Shown in pieces: positions 61,967 to 64,000 of a stretch of DNA of 64,000 nt. Positions within the stretch are counted from its first letter, which is position 1. Every line of letters starts with the position of its first letter. The translations under genes were made by a program, and so were the position numbers. Below the pieces are notes generated by a model. That model searched no databases, was not told the origin of the DNA, and saw nothing but the letters and a program-made list of their open reading frames with translations. The stretch lies in assembly GCA_002840275.1 (NCBI GenBank), contig PHAB01000020.1, positions 1 through 64,000 of the forward strand, written 5' to 3'. The stretch is from Firmicutes bacterium HGW-Firmicutes-14. Lineage in GTDB: Bacteria; Bacillota; Thermincolia; Thermincolales; UBA2595.

Positions 61967-63178
61967 ATGCCTCAGTGGAGGTTATTTAGGAAGTATGACC
62001 TTTCCAAAACTGAAGACCGGTTAAAGGCCATTATTGTGGTCAGCGGACTGGTACTGGCAGCGTTCCTGTTAACTGCAGGCGCCGTTAAGACTACTATGAG
62101 CCCTGAATTCTGCGGTAAGTGCCATGTTATGGCACCTGAATATACCACATGGAAGGCTTCCTCCCACCTGAACATTGCCTGTACCGACTGTCACATCAAA
62201 CCGGGCCTGGGGAACCTTATTGTTCATAAGATGTCTGCAGTTAAAGAACTGTACTTGTATTTTACCGGTACTTATGACCGTCCGATTCAAATGAGCCATG
62301 ACCTCGAAGATGAGATCTGCATGTCATGCCATTCTGTAAACAGGGGTTTTACACCTTCCGGGGATTTAATTATCCCCCATGACAAACATGCCGCCAGGGA
62401 TGTTAAGTGTGTGGAATGCCATTCAGGAGTGGCTCATGGGAATATAGTTGCCAGGGAATTGACCAAAGACGGCAAGTATGAGGTATGGACTGCAGAATTT
62501 GGCAAGAAACAGATGACCAAGGATTATTCCGAACCAAAGATGAACACATGCCTCGATTGCCATATTAATCCTAAAAAGTACGGTGTTAAGAATGTCGATG
62601 GTGTAACCCAGGCATGTGAAGCATGCCATACCCAGATTAGCATGCCGCCGGACCACAAGGTAGCAGATTTCGGGACCAGCCACGGCAAGCTGGCTGCCCA
62701 AAACCTTGATTACTGTAATAAGTGCCACTCCTATTCCCTTGAAGCAAAGGATATACTCCTGGATGACCCAGTGGCCAGGTATGCGCGGGGAAACGTCTTC
62801 TGTTATGAATGCCACCAAAAGAGGCCTGAAGGCCATGGCGATAAATGGAGGATGACCCACAAGAAGGGTGTCACCGGTGGAGATGTTTCGGGATGTCTGA
62901 TCTGCCACAACAATGAAAAACCTACTCCCCAGCATAAGGCTGTGCCTACCTATTGTATTAAGTGCCACGGTCAGCAGGGTGAGGGGACTGAACCGGGTGA
63001 TGATGGCAAACAGGACGGTTCTTCCTCGTCAGGTAAGACCACATTCAAAAAATACCACCCCAGTGGATGGAGGACTTATCATCCCACCATCGTTAAGGAA
63101 AAAGGCGCCAGTAACGAAGGGTGCTGGAATTGCCACGAAACGAATCATTGTGCGGATTGCCACACTAATAAACTTTAG
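61967..63178 (+). CDS. Membrane-anchored 12-heme NapC/NirT-like cytochrome
   Basis: This 403-residue paralogue of the preceding protein has helix IIVVSGLVLAAFLLTAGAV, TMSPEFCGKCH, and twelve CXXCH sites in total: CGKCH, CTDCH, CMSCH, CVECH, CLDCH, CEACH, CNKCH, CYECH, CLICH, CIKCH, CWNCH, CADCH. A Ser/Gly/Asp-rich insert precedes the last two hemes. Likely role: quinol oxidation and electron transfer from the membrane. GGGGAGGAG is spaced for ATG 61967. It lies 54 bases after the 10-heme gene, in one operon ending at a terminator. Confidence 0.93.
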   Translation: MPQWRLFRKYDLSKTEDRLKAIIVVSGLVLAAFLLTAGAVKTTMSPEFCGKCHVMAPEYTTWKASSHLNIACTDCHIKPGLGNLIVHKMSAVKELYLYFTGTYDRPIQMSHDLEDEICMSCHSVNRGFTPSGDLIIPHDKHAARDVKCVECHSGVAHGNIVARELTKDGKYEVWTAEFGKKQMTKDYSEPKMNTCLDCHINPKKYGVKNVDGVTQACEACHTQISMPPDHKVADFGTSHGKLAAQNLDYCNKCHSYSLEAKDILLDDPVARYARGNVFCYECHQKRPEGHGDKWRMTHKKGVTGGDVSGCLICHNNEKPTPQHKAVPTYCIKCHGQQGEGTEPGDDGKQDGSSSSGKTTFKKYHPSGWRTYHPTIVKEKGASNEGCWNCHETNHCADCHTNKL

Positions 63179-63237
63179 AAAAAATTATTACATAATTTAA
63201 CTGGCGATTATCTCATAAGATTAAGGCTGACATGTTT

Positions 63238-63269
63238 AAAAGCAGGAGAAAGCAAAGTCTCCTGCTTTT
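63238..63269 (+). terminator. Intrinsic terminator after the anchored-cytochrome operon
   Basis: AAAAGCAGGAGA (63238-63249) pairs perfectly with TCTCCTGCTTTT (63258-63269). The following 63270-63619 is AT-rich, with a TATAAT at 63532-63537 but no convincing -35, and an isolated TGTCGAA at 63556-63562. Confidence 0.8.
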
Positions 63270-63619
63270 ACTGGGCCTTCTTTTGCTGGATTAATAATCC
63301 TGTGAATACATATTTTTACTGGTCAAAAGGAACTAAATAGTGTAAAATTGTTTTGTTGCCTTATTTTGGGTTCGGCAGGAAATATTAATGATGTTGGAAG
63401 GAACTTAAGTACTACACGTCGTATTCTATAAATTAAAAAATCTTAGGAAAATTTTGTCTAAACTATAATTTTTTTGAGAAAAATTATCGATATATTATTT
63501 AGAGAAAAAAAGTTCAATTAACAATAGCTAATATAATATGCCGAATGTAATATCCTGTCGAATAATAATTGCAAACCTGAATTGTTATATTGCAGAACGG
63601 CGAAAGGAGCCTGTTCGAA

Positions 63620-64000
63620 GTGGGACGTAATAGGATACTGGTCTTCGGCTTGCTCTTGCTGATGGTTACAGGTATACTTCTATCCCTGCCTGCCGTCCGC
63701 AAACAAATAAGCCAATGGTTACAATCATTTCAGACTCTCCCGACAGATATCGGTCCTAAGCTTCCGGACCGGGAATCCGACCAAAAGGTATGTGGTGTCT
63801 GCCATTCAGATAAGAGCAGGGATTTCAACAAGCAATTTCAGCATGCACCTTTTGTCAAATGGTACTGTCAGGACTGCCATGCACCTCATAAAGTTGGTTC
63901 GGGCAAACACGAATTTGTTGTTGATATTGACCAGTTATGCTCGACCTGCCACTTTAACAAGCTTGATGAGACAACCTATATATATCAGCATAAACCATAC
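63620..64000 (+). CDS. Multiheme cytochrome, N-terminal part (runs off the window)
   Basis: GTG at 63620, after AAAGGAG, opens a frame that stays open to the window end (127 codons). It encodes a membrane helix (ILVFGLLLLMVTGILLSL), a linker, and three heme sites so far: CGVCH, CQDCH, CSTCH. The pattern QFQHAPFVKWYCQDCHAPHK resembles cytochrome c3-type modules. It is a third anchored multiheme protein beside the 10- and 12-heme genes but separated from them by a terminator, so it is probably transcribed on its own. Confidence 0.85.
   Translation, partial: MGRNRILVFGLLLLMVTGILLSLPAVRKQISQWLQSFQTLPTDIGPKLPDRESDQKVCGVCHSDKSRDFNKQFQHAPFVKWYCQDCHAPHKVGSGKHEFVVDIDQLCSTCHFNKLDETTYIYQHKPY

Noticed and set aside
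63556-63562. TGTCGAA as a Spo0A box before the last cytochrome gene
   Set aside because: It is a single 7-mer, several of which are expected by chance in 64 kb, and there is no tandem partner.

Overview
The window looks like chromosomal DNA of an anaerobic, endospore-forming member of the Bacillota (Clostridia, Peptococcaceae/Thermincola/Desulfotomaculum-like). The reasons are: two CotE-type spore-coat genes and a YheC/YheD cluster, sporulation-type promoter motifs, strong AGGAGG ribosome sites with many TTG/GTG starts, a membrane-bound [NiFe] hydrogenase, a selenocysteine tRNA, System II cytochrome c maturation genes, and six multiheme c-type cytochrome genes. The genus is inferred; no rRNA is present.

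Layout. 1-1.9 kb: a stalk-domain protein cut by the window edge, YbaB/EbfC and a small unknown. 2.0-9.5 kb: a sigma54 activator carrying an [FeFe]-hydrogenase-like sensor domain, then a -24/-12 promoter with paired upstream dyads, a 43-bp palindrome and a structured leader, then a five-gene Tat-exported [NiFe] hydrogenase operon (small subunit, large subunit, maturation protease, HybA-like ferredoxin, HybB/NrfD-like quinone module). 9.7-11.5 kb: a one-TM unknown and MurF. 11.6-20.5 kb (minus strand): a spore-coat region with two CotE paralogues, four YheC/YheD ATP-grasp proteins, an ATP-grasp/amidoligase fusion and a Met-Met-Pro-Gly repeat protein. 20.7-31.2 kb: mixed genes, including a DUF3006 protein, a low-GC GAF gene pair, a flavodoxin-fold oxidoreductase, an ABC-2 exporter, DMT and DUF2157/GDYXXLXY proteins, and a LysM protein. 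31.3-32.3 kb: the collapsed remains of an amino-acid ABC operon.

32.5-51.1 kb is the most striking region. It holds a TPR protein, three NHL beta-propeller proteins, two 6-heme cytochromes (one with a jelly-roll domain and FN3 domains), a 3054-residue cytochrome with 42 CXXCH and 3 CX3CH motifs and about six FN3 domains, and ResB/CcsA heme-ligation genes. 51.1-59.5 kb: a cobalamin-binding radical SAM protein, an RND pump behind a TetR-type operator, a MITE-like inverted repeat, a GGDEF/HD-GYP sensor, a membrane protein, tRNA-Sec and TatA. 59.6-64 kb: a long-chain polyprenyl diphosphate synthase, then membrane-anchored 10-heme and 12-heme cytochromes and the start of a further multiheme protein.

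A reasonable reading is that the hydrogenase and the NapC/NirT-like anchored cytochromes exchange electrons with the quinone pool, and that the giant FN3/heme proteins carry electrons across the wall and surface of a Gram-positive cell. ResB/CcsA attach the hemes and TatA helps export the hydrogenase. The route is inferred. The gene content and heme motifs are read directly from the sequence.
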